Positions 30,741 to 43,281 of a DNA stretch of 64,000 bases are shown here, in pieces; within the stretch, counting starts at the first letter, position 1; each line of letters starts with the position of its first letter. The position numbers and the translations under genes are program-made. This stretch comes from Rhabditoides inermis (taxonomy: Eukaryota; Nematoda; Chromadorea; Rhabditida; Rhabditidae). The DNA lies in assembly GCA_963966185.1 (NCBI GenBank), contig CAWZYM010000263.1, positions 1 through 64,000 of the forward strand, given 5' to 3'. The notes beneath the pieces are model-generated. The model did not search any database, was not told where the DNA came from, and worked only from the letters and a program-made list of their open reading frames with translations.

Positions 30741-33450
30741 AACAAGAGAGGTTAGACGGTTATGGCACCGTCGAACTGCGAGCTAGGTAGATCAAAAATT
30801 ATCTCTCAAGCGCAGGTGTAAATGTATACGTGAACTGAGAGTCAGTAATTACAGCGCAGTGAGACACAAACGACACGAAAGTGAACATTTATTATATGTA
30901 TAATCAGTGGTTTATGCGATTTTTTACTGCAGCTTTAAGCAATACGTATTCATTAGAAGAATAAGACGAACAAAGTGTTATCAGAACTTTTTCCGCGTCT
31001 CTGGGAAGAAAGGATGACGTCCAGCGCACTTTTTGGTTGCAAGTTTACGAGAGAAAGAGGAAAAGACAATATTGAGAGAGAGAAAGAGAGAGATTTTTTG
31101 ATGTGTTAGACTGCAAAACAGTGAAAAATATCATACAAAAGCCTGCGGAGAAGTGAAAGTATAAAAAGAAAAATTATCATTTTTAGTTCACAGCTGCTTT
31201 GCAGAAATGAAAAGGCAAAAACAAGGCTTTTGTGATTTTTCTTATTCAAAACTACCGTAACAAGAAAAAAACAAGTTGTATACAAAACCGGTTCAAAATA
31301 ATTGAAAACAGAAAGACAGAGAACGCTCTGGGTTTGTGTTATCATTGTTAACACGTCATTAAATGCTAGTTTGGCGAGAATCAAAAGAAAAAAAACAATG
31401 AAACGCACGAGAATTACTGACAAAACTGAACCTATTGCCCAATACAAACTATAGTGTCGAGAGCGAAGACTTTCTGTAATAGCGTAATTGCATTACTAAT
31501 TGGAGCAGATGCAAAGAGTTCATTCATTTTGTGTTTTCTATACATGTATTATTTCAACAGGAAACAGGTTGTGTTTGTATGATTGAAGGAACAGCGGCGA
31601 CTTGATTCTGTAACTAGCTCTCTTGAACGCGCATTACCACTCATGCAAAACATTTGCCGTAAACAGGACTCGAACCGGCGAGGTCTGTCCCATTACGGCG
31701 CACACACGCATTGAGCCACATAGTAAATGAACGGGCTTCTTTCGTCTGGGATTGTGTGTTCTCTCGTCATTTCTGCAGTATTGAAGAATTCAACAAAATG
31801 GAAGTCGTGGCGGGACCAATTTTTAAGTTTGAAATAAAATGTTGCAACAGCGAGTTGCAACATTTGAAAGCAACGGATAATCGTTGTTCTTTCTCACAAA
31901 TCGATTAAGATTTGGGTTAATATGATTCTTTCAAACATTCCGAGTCAAAAATAAGTTGCCAGTGTACCTTTAACACTATTTATAAATAGTGTTCGAAATG
32001 CTTGCAGGTGTGACAATGGTGTGAAATCAACTGTATATAAAAATGGTCTGTTAAAAATCCTAGATCATCGTACGAGATTCTACACGTTTTTCAGCTTGAT
32101 CACCGCGCACAACCTATATGTAACTACCGCGCAGTCTGAAACGGACCAATCGCGACCACGCGGATTGACCTGAACATATCGATGATTTTTCTGATACAAT
32201 TATATGAACATTTGTAGCAGAGATATCGTGGTTCGTGGCAGGATTTGGTTCCAGCACTGTCCTCGCAAGTCGCAAGTACACGTCTCTCGAGCGCAACATG
32301 TGCATCTGCTTGGTGGCAATGTTTGTTTAGTTGCTGATCGAGACGGGCCGACTCGCTGTACAGGTATACGCCACACTCGACAGCCTCATGACGAGTTTGA
32401 CAGAGGGTCAAGGACCAACTAATGACAACGTTCGAAAAGTTTTGGACCAACGGCTTCGAAGTTATTATTGTGAAAACATCGACAATGAAGTCCGCGTGAG
32501 CAGCGTCACATGGTAGTGATGTATAGTGATGTATCCGTTCAGGCATGTTGTTTCTTTGTTTCGAATATGACGGTTAGTAAGACACAATAGTGAGACGTCT
32601 GCTTTCGGAACCCACACTCAACGGAGGCGTAGTTCTAGATACATAAATATTCGTATGATGTATATTTTTTGTCAGTTTCTGAAACAATTTCGAAACGGTG
32701 TAAACCGTTAGGTGAACAACAAGATCGGAACTGAAACAACATTAATAATTGTTTGGTTGGTAATCCAAGTCCACGCACCGCAAAGCGAGACTGCGGCGTG
32801 CAAGTCCACAAGTCCACGAAGTGCTTGTGTGAGACACGCGATGAACCCTTTTGACGATATTGAACATGTAGAACACTTACGCTGTAAAACACTTGTATTG
32901 TTGTGAAATTGTGTGGAACACAACTACTTAGGTTTAATTAACATGTTTAGTCAGCGCGAATCCGCTGTTGGGCTATTTGACACAAGGAAAAGTAGAATAT
33001 GAAAATGTTCTGGTGAAATGATAATAAAACCGTGAAGTGTTCTGATTCGAGTTGCAGAATAAGTAATTAAGTTCAAATTCAACACATCGACAAAGGACAA
33101 AGACTCACCAAACACTTGCGTTAGCAAACCAAAACTTTATTTTTAAAAACTGACCCGCACATGAAAACGAACTCGTTCGGTGAACAATCATGCGTAAAAG
33201 GTAAAAGTAAAAGTACTTCCCGAATCAAGAGATTACTCGGCGGATGGGATCGAAAAAAGACTATTGCACTACACCACAGCCCAACGATTTTTCAGCGACA
33301 ATTCTATATTTTCGCAATATCGCGCTTGTGGATGAAAAAAGCAAATCGTGAGATCAGAGCAAACAAAATCTGAGTGTGATTGAATAGAGCACGACAATTT
33401 CTGGAATGATGGCGGTATCCTGGAGTGACATCTGCTTGTTGGGATCCTCT
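30741..33450. other. intergenic region between two chemoreceptors
   Basis: AT-rich DNA with scattered small ORFs that do not splice into anything recognisable. It contains the TIR/tRNA-like element at 31586-31971 and a dispersed block GCGCACTTTTTGGTTGCAAG at 31024, which recurs at 63316. Open minus-strand frames at 32124-32546 and 31106-31447 look like chance or relic sequence. Confidence 0.4.
31586..31971. mobile_element. TIR element with internal tRNA-like sequence, intact copy
   Basis: The left end AAGGAACAGCGGCGACTTG and right end AATAAGTTGCCAGTGTACCTT match the ends of the element at 12531-14257. On the minus strand the interior has A-box-like TGGCTCAATGCGTG and B-box-like GGTTCGAGTCC. 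It shares CTGCAGTATTGAAG and CGAGTCAAAAATAAG with the first copy. About 386 bases, no ORF. Confidence 0.7.
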
Positions 33451-33621
33451 CTACACATTCGCCAAGGATGCGTGGGCGTGTTTGCGTCGCGGAGTGCGGG
33501 AGCGGTGGAGGGACGCCGAATGGTCCGTCCACTCCTCGCCCACCCGACCACAGAAGAGAAGCGCGTGGCGACGAACCTGGACGGGGTGCGATGAGAGGGA
33601 GAGTGAGGGAGGAAGAGAGAG

Positions 33622-33685
<64 letters not shown>

Positions 33686-33946
33686 AGGGAGAAAGAGAGG
33701 GAGAGGGAGAGAGAAGAGAGAGGGGGAGGGAGGGAGAAAGAGAGAGAGAGAGAGTGAGAGGGAGGGAGAGAGAGAAAGAGAGGGAGAAAGAGAGAGAGGG
33801 AGAGAGAAGAGAGAAAGAGAGAGGGAAAGAGAGAGAGAGGGAGGGAGAAAGAGAGAGAGAGAGAGGGAGAGAGAAGAGAGAGGGGGAGAGAGAAGAGAGA
33901 AAAAGAGAGGGAGAGAGAGAGAGAGAGAGAGGGAAAGAGGGAGAGG

Positions 33947-33977
<31 letters not shown>

Positions 33978-36734
33978 GGGGGAGACTCACCCTATGCGAC
34001 GCAACTATCAAACACCACGGCGGCGAACACGCTATCCCGTCCACAACGAACGAGCGATAACCAAAAAAAATATTATAATAATGAAGACGCAACAAAATTA
34101 AACAGCGTGAGCTGGATTTTCCCCCTAGCTCTTTTTTTTCGATGAACAATTTCATACTCATGCGTTGTTGGTTGTTGTCGCCATTTTCTGTTGTTATCCG
34201 ATGCATGAACGTGAAAAGTTCACTATTCATTAATCATTATGTTTATGTTTGAGAGAACCTACACTATCATCACTAATATGAGTTTGAGAATGATGTGCTT
34301 GGTTGCACACACGCATACTTATTAGCCAAAAACTTCACATATTAACAGTAAGTTCGTTCGTAAACAGGAGACCGACACTAAATATCTCAAAAACGAAAGT
34401 CTTACTCATTAAATAAAAACTCCGGGGAAAAAGTGAGCTGGGCCCGATGAGGTCAAACTATGTGCGCTCTAATCAATCTTTTGGCGCGAAAATGGGTGCA
34501 CAAGAAGTAATCGATAGAAATCAACAAAAAACACGAGACAGGTCGGCCGTTTGAACCGGCGAAAGTGGGCGTAGATACAGCTATCAGCTGAGGCCGCTCG
34601 TTTTTGGATATTTCGTTTGTCACGCGGAATCGGATTGGTAAATTCAAAATGCAAATTTTTGATTTCTCCCGAAATTTTGACTATCATTTTCGTGATCGCG
34701 AACCACGATTTCCCCTAATCCCCGGGCACTCTAGTTTTCCCCGGAGTTCTTCTTTAATAAAAACCCAATGAAAAATGATGCTCTCTTGTTAACTAACCGG
34801 AAAAACATGAGGAACACGAAGTTGTTAGTGATGAACAGCATGATGAGCTGAAAGAGGACAAAGTTTGAAAACGTCACTGTCTTTCAGTTAAAAGTTAAGT
34901 GCAATTTTCCAACGGTGCCTTTTTTGTTGCAGCAGAGGAAGTTGTCTTTGATTGCATACTCTAGTCAGTCTTCGCACTCATTTCAATAAATAATTCTGCG
35001 TGCATTGCTTGTGAGAGTTTCCTCGAGACTGTGATGAATATTCTTCTATAATTGCTAACTTGTCTGCGAAAAATCTTTAGACTCACTGAACTGAGTGAAC
35101 GCGGAAAAAGCAATTCAAAAGAACAAGTCAGTGGTGTAGTGATAAGATTTCCTCTTTCCCTGTTTATTCTAGAAGAAACTTGTACAGAAAACACGATTTG
35201 ATTCAGGCACAACAAGCAGATAAACTGCTTTTGACTCGAACGTAAGACGTAAGACTGTTTTCGGAGCACATGAATAATGTTCAACCAAGAAGAAAACTAT
35301 TGATTAGAATAATCTATTTTTCTATTGGATAACTGAATGTGAAATTTAAAAAAAAACACAAACTTCGGTTTTGTTTCGTCGCGCAAAGAATGTACAAGTA
35401 CAACGAGACTCGCAAATGAGGGCTCACATAGAAAACGGCGGTGACGAGCATTGGTATGGTCATCCAGGAAGTGACCAGGTAGAGGCTGCGCTCCGCCCGC
35501 GCGATCGAGTGCTGCGAACGTGTTCCCATTATAATGCCATTCTTTTGCATCATTCTTCTGTGTGTGTGTGTTTTTTCACGTTTTCATTAGAACAGAAAAT
35601 GACAACAATAAGAATTTTTTTTAAATGTTTCCGTGTATCGGTTTTTTGTCACTCAATTACACGTTGCGATTGCGTCATCACAGCTAGGCTGTGTATGTAT
35701 CATGTATGATGTATTCATACACAATGATACATCGCTTTGACGCATGTGGTGAATCAAAGATGCTGGCAATAAGCCGTTTCCCCATTTATTCAAATTTCGC
35801 TTCCCTTTATTACTCACATTTATCTGATTCGAATTGAGCTTCTCCCTATTACCCAATACGCTCACAGTCTTTGTCATTGCTTCTCTCAAAGTAGTTCGAC
35901 GCGCGTTAGAAAGCTTACCGACAGTCGAAAACAAAGATCGCCGTGAATCCCATGCGTGTGGCTAGTGACGCTGTGACTCTTGCAAATTGCTCCCGGCGAA
36001 CGCATAGAAAACGTGATGTGCTGTGAGTTGAGTCAGGAAGCTTCGATCGACGAGGAATTGAGTTGAGTAATGCAAGCAACTGTGCACAAAAAGGGCTAGT
36101 TCGAAAAGGCACAGATTGACCATCGAAGGTGCGGCCAGTCTTTGTGTTCGAGAGTATTCCGAAGGCAACTCTAGAGTGTTATCGAGTGTTTCGAAGAGAC
36201 TGACCGCAACTTCTGACTCGGCCCAAGTTGCCTGCGCGCGCTGGTCACTGTTTTGCGGTGCGCGTAGCAGTGTGTGCTCCGTGTCTCGTGCCCGCCGAGC
36301 ACACCGTGTGCTCTCTCTCTCTCTCTCGCACCCTTCTCACCTTGACGCGCAGTCGGTTGACGGTGGCGACGGTAGAAGCGGTGACTATCAGCGCGCAAAC
36401 AGAAAGCACCAGACACACGTTGAGGCGCGTCGACATCTGCAAAAACTGGGTAACCCTATTGAACTATGGAAAGCTGCAGACGCACTGAAAGTTGAATCTA
36501 TGTCATTATGTCAGTAATGGAGTTATAGTATCAGATTGTGTCACACGTTGTGCAAAGCAAGGGGAAAAGATACTCACGAAATTGAAACGTTTCTCGTATG
36601 TGATAGCGACGCCGGTGAGGTAGGGCACGACGTAGGTGCGACTGGGGATGAGATGGAAGGTGGAGGAGAGCGGCAGCACGAAGCACGCCACCAGCAACCA
36701 GCGGAGATTGGTCCGCCAGAACTGTGGACGGACG

Positions 36735-36769
<35 letters not shown>

Positions 36770-36771
36770 TT

Positions 36772-36835
<64 letters not shown>

Positions 36836-37124
36836 CTCACACTCACGTCAGCGTAGCGCTTGGCGAGCCATATCGCCGATATCCTGTTGAGATTGAGCAG
36901 AACGGAGAGGAAGACCTGCGTGTAGAGCAGGTAGTACTGTAGAAAGTAGGGCAGCGTGAAGGTGTAGTCGCGATTGTCGAAGCCCTTGTGCCGCAGCAGC
37001 TCCTGAGACACCAATCGGTTCATCTCTGATGACTGAGTCATTACCATACACCAGTAGCCGAGTCCGAGAAGCCGTATCACGGACAGCTCGAGAACGATGA
37101 GGAGTGAGCTCTGCGATATGGGTG

Positions 37125-37164
<40 letters not shown>

Positions 37165-37411
37165 CCTCTCTCTCTCTCTCTCTCTCTCTCCCCCTCTCTC
37201 TCACCACAATCGCGAGGACGACGAATATGGTGTAGAAGGAGTTGTTGAAGCGCGTCTTGGTGCGTAGTACGCGGACGATGCGCGAGTACAGCAACAGGGT
37301 GGCGAGTGCGTAGCCGCACTGCGCGGCGAAGATGGCCGCGTCGACTGTGCCGTCCGACGAGCACCGCTCCGGGAACCAGTTGTTCAGCGCGCCCAGACCG
37401 TGGTTCTTCAT
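33451..37411 (-). CDS. Srg-family seven-transmembrane chemoreceptor
   Basis: Eight exons (37411-37205, 37110-36847, 36721-36578, 36436-36341, 35511-35428, 34847-34798, 34111-33991, 33576-33451) join in phase to 363 residues, the usual size. Srg hallmarks: RFNNSFYTIFVVLAIV (end of TM1 into TM2), TLPYFLQYYLLYTQVFLSVL followed by LNLNRISAIWLAKRYAD (TM3 with the N-R motif), FWRTNLRWLLVACFVLPLSS (TM4), ARAERSLYLVTSWMTIPMLV (A-ER-L--T, TM6) and DGIACSPPWCLIVASHR (TM7, D----PPW-L--S---R). The tail is Arg/His-rich and cytosolic. Srg proteins are nematode sensory receptors, some for ascaroside pheromones. Several introns are filled by GA/CT tracts, and one carries a MITE. Confidence 0.88.
33596..33980 (+). 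repeat. purine-rich (GA/GGA)n tract, about 385 bases
   Basis: An almost pure GA/GGGA/AAGAG strand fills the last intron of the Srg gene (33577-33990). The transcribed strand is therefore CT-rich here, unlike other introns of this gene. The long Arg-Glu and Ser-Leu frames it creates are artefacts. Confidence 0.95.
34417..34757. mobile_element. MITE with CTCCGGGG ends, copy 2
   Basis: The left end ACTCCGGGGAAA and right end TTTCCCCGGAGTTCTTCTTT match the copy at 28429-28707. Both sides carry TTAA(A)TAAAAAC-like sequence, a possible target duplication of about 11 bases. It lies in the Srg intron between 34847-34798 and 34111-33991. Confidence 0.65.
36735..37202 (+). repeat. CT tracts in two Srg introns
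   Basis: 36738-36832 and 37131-37202 are CT repeats on the plus strand. On the transcribed strand they read GTGAGTGTGAGGAGGGAGAG and GTGAGAGAGGGGGAGAGAG from the exon ends at 36847 and 37205, so the GA repeats begin at the donors. Confidence 0.9.
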
Positions 37412-39607
37412 ATCCCAACCTGCAAGTGCACTCTATACAGCGTGTCGCGTGATGCATGATGAAAAGAGGATCTCTGGTGAAAGAGAAACTGAGTAACGCA
37501 CGCGATGACGCAACTACCCGAGTTGCCGAGCATAACAACGAAGGAGGCATGCGATTACGCATGCGAGAGAGACGCATAAAGTACCAATAATATATCTAAC
37601 ATTGTAAAAAGTATTAGAGTTCAGTCAGTCTGAACATTTTTGTCGACTTTTTGTCGAAAAAAAACACACTAATCGAAGCACGTAGAACGAAATCAGTGCC
37701 AGTGAGACAAAATCACAAACGCAGATTATAAAATGGATGGTAAGTCTGCGCATATAACCATATACGTGACGATGTGGTTTTAGAACAATAATAATGAATG
37801 AGCGAATCGTGGTGATAAGAAGGAAAGGGAGCAAGAGAGAAAAAGAGAAAAAAGAAAAAAATCAGTTAGTGGCAAACAGAGGACGGATAGAAAATTTATA
37901 TAGCTTCCTCTCAATAACACTGCAAGACAAAGTTTTGTTCCTAGAGTTGAAAACCAGCGAAATGCGAAACCCATTACCTGTAATTATATTCATATGTTAA
38001 ATCACAACTTGCAACTACTCACAGTTTCAATTATGCGCGCTTTGCACAAAAGCCAACCATAAGCATAAGTATGTCATGAGTTCGCTCGTTTGAAAAAGCT
38101 TCACAGTATAGAGTTCACAGCACAGTAATTGCATTTAATTGTGTTCAAAAATGACTCTGTAAGCTTTAGAGTATTGATGTTTTCCGATTTTTCTTTTTAT
38201 TCTTCTAAGCAAATTCTAGCGCCGTAGTGCGCCATAATAAGCATGAACTAAGTGATTCCTACGCTTTTCAGAAAATTTGGACCAATTCAGAATGTTTATG
38301 AATTCGAAATGAAAAACAAAATAAAATAATGATAAAATTGATTAGTTCTATTTCTGTTAATCTGCGCCTGGAATCAGACTTTGACGGAATGATTAAAAAG
38401 AGTACTTCAGCTGTCTTTCTACAAGTCTTTTAAAATTATCCTTTCGAAGTACCCTTTTAGCTTTATTAACCGACACTCCGATGTATGTTCAAATATGTGA
38501 TTTACGTGAAGTTCGTGATTACAACAATAAATGATGTACATAAACATTGATAATTTATCACACTACATTTTTCAGTTTATAATCTACTTATATCAAAAAC
38601 GGTGGAATATTTCGAATACTACGAACATATTTTCGACACACACGAAGTTTTGAGAATTTGTTATCTAAAAGACAATAACGACTGGGGGAGAAAAGAAGAG
38701 GATGAGGTAGAGAATGAAGAATAGAGGTGCCAACTTTCAATATGATTGCCGACAAAATTTCGTTAAGAGTACAAGTAAAAGGCGGCACAGAAAGTAAGAG
38801 TCACAAAGTTATCAGGAAATGACATAGCTGATTATGGCAATACAATCACAATCATATAAAAGTTTATTATAACCCTACGCTCCGCCTTCGGAAAAATCAC
38901 CACACTCGGAAGGCGGAACAAAGTTTTGCGAGTCGTATTTGACTGCCGCGATTATTAATCATTGCAAACCATGGCGCCTTTGTTTCCACTTCAACACTAA
39001 TTGCTATGGTATGGTCGTTGCACATAGTACTTGAGAATGACGAGAATGCAACATGCGAAACGATGCAGAACTACTTGGCGAAACTAAATGCTAAATTATT
39101 TCAAGGTAGCTGTTTTGTTGATGTTTGATGGGAACTCACATAACTTTGCTATGAACAACAGTTTCTCTTTCCACGCTGATCCTACATCACACCAAAATAT
39201 GTTTACTCGTACAAACATTAGTATTTGAGTATATGAGCGATGAGTTGACTGAAAAAAACTTACGTTTGCAAATACTTGCATGCTCACATTTGAAACAAAT
39301 TTCACAAAGGAGGATCTTCATAGTATGGGATGAACGAAAACGAAACGCGCACAAAGTTGAAAAAAATTCAATCCTTTTCCATATTGATTACCTGAATAAG
39401 CAAGAGTAATATTTTTTGTTCCGTCTGTCAATAGCTACTTAAACAAAGTGAAGGGAAAAAAGAAGGAACTCATTTCGTGAGAGAACTCATTGCGAAAAAA
39501 GCGGTGGACAATGGAAGTGTGCGCGGAGATAATGGAGGGCGATGAAAACGGGCCGGCAGTTTTCGACATGAACACTCATCATCAGTGAACAGACCGGAAG
39601 AAAATAG

Positions 39608-39662
<55 letters not shown>

Positions 39663-39694
39663 AGGAAGGGAGGGAGGGAGAGAGATAGAGACAT

Positions 39695-39744
<50 letters not shown>

Positions 39745-42700
39745 GAGGGGGAGAGAGAAGAGAAGAGAATGCGGAACGAAATTTCAAAAGGTGGGTTTTA
39801 CGTGGCTCAATGAGACCTCTTTTTCTCCGTTCTACTCAACCTCACTCAGTTGAGGTTCTAGAGAAAACGGAAACAAATAACGCATTTTCGATGGGTGAAA
39901 AAAATAAACCGATTCGAATTATTTCGATTCAACTGGACAAACAACTATGTGCTATGTGTCGAATCGGATTGTAATACAAAAAACTAGAGTCTATCAACAT
40001 TTGGAAATCGGGAAAAAATCTGGATTGTTATTTGATAGTAGGTCTCATGTGAACGGGAAAATGAAATTGAACATGGACTTGAAAACTAACGGCTAATAAA
40101 TAATTACGGAAAGCGTGTGAGCACCGCGAGTCTTACAGAGAAGTCTTACACAACTCTTCTCTTTCCCCCCTCTCTCTATCTCTCTCTCTCTTTCTTTCTT
40201 TCTCTCCCTTTCTCTCCATCTCTCTTTATCTCTATCAGAACGCGAGGAAGAGGAGGTCCAAAAGTATACTCAGACTGTTCATACACATATGAAGAGAGAG
40301 ACCCGCTTATAGCTATGAGAGATGGATAAATGACACACAGATGTCTCAACCTAATCAGCACAACAACACTTGTTTATCACAAAGTGGTGTGTGAGTGATA
40401 GAGTGAGTGAGAGATAGAGAGGGGGATAGAGACAGAGAGAGACAGAGAAAATTGTGAATATAAAATTGGAATGGATACTATGATTGGCGTGAAAAAAATG
40501 CCTGAAACCTGAAACTAGTAGCCGTTTCAAGCACGAAAAACGAACGAATCAAATCTGGCAGTGTCAGTAGTTGACCGGGATGGCCACGTTGTCATGAAAT
40601 CTCATGACGAAACAACGACGAACAAGTGATTGGATTCATCAAACAAGCAATAAACAGTCTCTAATCTGTTTATGATAATCAAGTAGCAATATCATACGCA
40701 GTCCATATTTTCTACAATGTCGATCTCACAATAATAGCGCTCCTAACTTGATGGGATTCTTTTACGTTTTCATTCAGAAATTATTGATGTATAATCTTTA
40801 ATAGCAAGTAATTGATTTCGTTCAAACTCACTCAGTTCATACTTTTATCAGAGAAGTTGTGGTTGATCATTAGTATTTCAGTATTCAGTACTACAGCATA
40901 ATGAACTGTCTAACAACGCAAACTTTATATCACGATCCCGCAAGAGTTTCTCGATTTTAAATAATTACCGAAATCTTATTATTAGTTAAATTCATTGTGA
41001 AAAAAGTGAAAACTATTTGCAAGCCCACTGTTTAAAAAAACAGTTTTGTGATTATGTCTTCTGAGATATTTCCGTCTTCTGCTAACCAGGTTCTGTAGAT
41101 AATTTGATTATGAATACTTCATTCATAATTTGTTCCGAATTGACAAAAAAATTTTCTCGTTTAGAGTGGTATGCACCGTTTTTTGTATAATAATTATTGT
41201 TGAAACTTAAAACACTTTTCAAGTTCTGAAGACATCAAGTGAATCATTCATAATTTTGAAAAGTTCATTCATTTTTTTGTCATTATTGCGTTACTTACCG
41301 AGAAGACACATTTTAACAAAAAAAAAACTTGGTACAAAACCAGATGCGGGAACATTCACAAAGTGATCGAGCACAGTCATTTTCATGGGCGCTCTCGAGC
41401 GTTGCAGCTACGGCAGATCTCCGACATTGGCTAAATCTAGTTATGGAAGTTGTTGTTGTTGTGTTTTGCCTGTTCATCGACAACGCGAAAATAAGTTACC
41501 GATCACTACATTTCGTGATAATAATTTACGAAGACTGTTCCTGGAAACAACTCACTCTTGGAAATGATTGTTGTCTCACTTACGCACATTAGCACATGTT
41601 TCTTCGACAACGTAGATAAATGCAGATGTTTCGTGAAACTTTTGCGAACATGGTGAAATCGTGAACGTGACTCCGACCGTCAACATCAACAATCAAGGCA
41701 TCGTCGTAGAATCATTTCCCTCTTTTTCCTCTTTTTCTTTTGTTCCTTATCACACTCTCACATTCTCTGGATGTAAAATTGAATCACGAAAACCTATTCA
41801 TTCCACTTGTTGTTTATCAGCCTGATTCCGACATGTACATACAATGGTAGCATGATGGGTTATCTGGAAGCACACACAATCCTACAATTATTGGGGCTAT
41901 TGGGGCTCCTTGGCTGGAACAGTGCGGCGTGAGTCCTGACTGTTCATGGTAGATGGGCGTGAACATCGCGAAGTGACCAGTTCCGGATGCGAGGGCGTGG
42001 TAGAAGATCTTGAAAGACTGCCGCCGCCGATGGTAGGGCTCTCAGAGAGTGAGAGTGGGTTCACGCACCCCACCGGGAGGTAGTGGAATTCGGCAGAACA
42101 ATTGCCCGCGAGGGGAATCGAACCAGCGACCGTTCACTTAGCAAGCTGTGACGCTATCCACTTGGCCAACCCGGCCCTTCAATCCACTTATTCCGTAAGT
42201 ATGCCGTACATGTCGAGAAAGGGGCAGAGAGGGAAAAATTAGGGTGAGAATAGAAGTTGGAAAATGATTTTGTAATCATAAATATCGAGTAGGGTTCCTA
42301 CTGGCATTAGTGGAAAATTGTGTACTTTTAGAGTTGATACCCGACTCATGATTAATTCTTATAATCAACTAATTGAAATTTATCGAATAACATGGAATTA
42401 AACAGAAAGTGTATACTATTGTAAAAGTGCGAAACAGCCACGCTATCTTTATTGTTGCAAGTCGTGTAATACACGACCTGATAGCTTATATTCGGTCTTA
42501 TGCTGATGTGTCCTATTTGGTAGTCACAACATGATTTTGTCACTGATGGATAATGAATCGATGATACATCGACAACTATATAGACAAGAAATGACGCCAT
42601 AAATAGAGTGATTACGACAGATGTAATTGAAATCTGAAAACAAAATAAACACAAAAATAGGATAAAACAGATAACACAGGCTCCCAATTGAGCACTCACC

Positions 42701-43281
42701 TAATTTTGGAATGAGGGAACAAATGGGGGTTATCTAGCATCGGGGCAATAAAATACCGGACGTTCCCACCGGAATAAGCAGAATGAACGCACAAGAAGCA
42801 ACTGATATTTTATCGAATAACTTTTCGCAAATAAATACTCTATATCCACACACAATTCATAGAATCACAATTCAGAGCAAATGATTCTTCGACCCACGGG
42901 GCAATACTCCATCCAAGACCCAAGCTCTACCAAACAAATACCAGAGATCTATTACGCAATAAGGATAGTGCACAAGAAAAGGGGAGGGATACGGGAGGTA
43001 TCACATGGACAGAAGACACAGTAGACACACTATCACAGTAGGGTTGAATGAAGAGAGACTAGTACTCTAGGTCCTTCCTTGGAAGCGACTCAGGCGAGGC
43101 GACAAGCCTGCACGGCTGCAAAAAAAACAACGTCAAAGCTCGCAAAACTAATATACTAATGCACACTTAGAAGCATTAATCTCCACTATTCTCTCATCAC
43201 GCTTCCGCCATTGCGCTATTCTCATCTTGCAATGCCCTCCCCCACTACTTCCTCTCCTCCCCTCCACTCACCTTCCCATCG
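37412..43281. other. gene-poor, repeat-rich interval
   Basis: Nearly 6 kb of AT-rich DNA with no spliced gene I can support. It holds GA tracts at 39610-39752 and 40404-40450, a CT tract at 40160-40240, and the SINE at 41890-42178. A minus-strand open patch at 42640-42400 (ISITSVVITLFMASFLVYIV plus a Cys-containing stretch) has an acceptor-like TTTTCAG before it and could be one exon of an unknown gene. Confidence 0.4.
41890..42178 (-). mobile_element. tRNA-derived SINE, second family
   Basis: The minus strand starts GGGCCGGGTTGGCCAAGTGG (A-box-like TGGCCAAGTGG). It has GGTTCGATTCCCC (B box) about 45 bases later at 42099, then a body running to about 41890. The head is Ser/Leu-tRNA-like but lacks acceptor pairing. 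Confidence 0.65.

Noticed and set aside
31106..31447. Hydrophobic minus-strand frame starting MYWAIGSVLSVIL, a possible chemoreceptor first exon
   Set aside because: AT-rich Phe/Leu composition, no family motif and no splice path into the gene ending at 27636.
32114..32546. Minus-strand open frame of 140 residues
   Set aside because: No recognised motif, no flanking splice structure that extends it, and the opposite strand is also open; treated as chance or relic.
33425..34230. Very long Arg-Glu-rich (plus) and Ser-Leu-rich (minus) open frames
   Set aside because: They are translations of the GA/CT tract that fills an Srg intron; stop-free because the repeat has no T-A-A/G combinations. The real exons flank it.
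42352..42699. Minus-strand open frame with one membrane helix
   Set aside because: Only one exon-like patch with an acceptor; no partner exons or family similarity, so not called as a gene.
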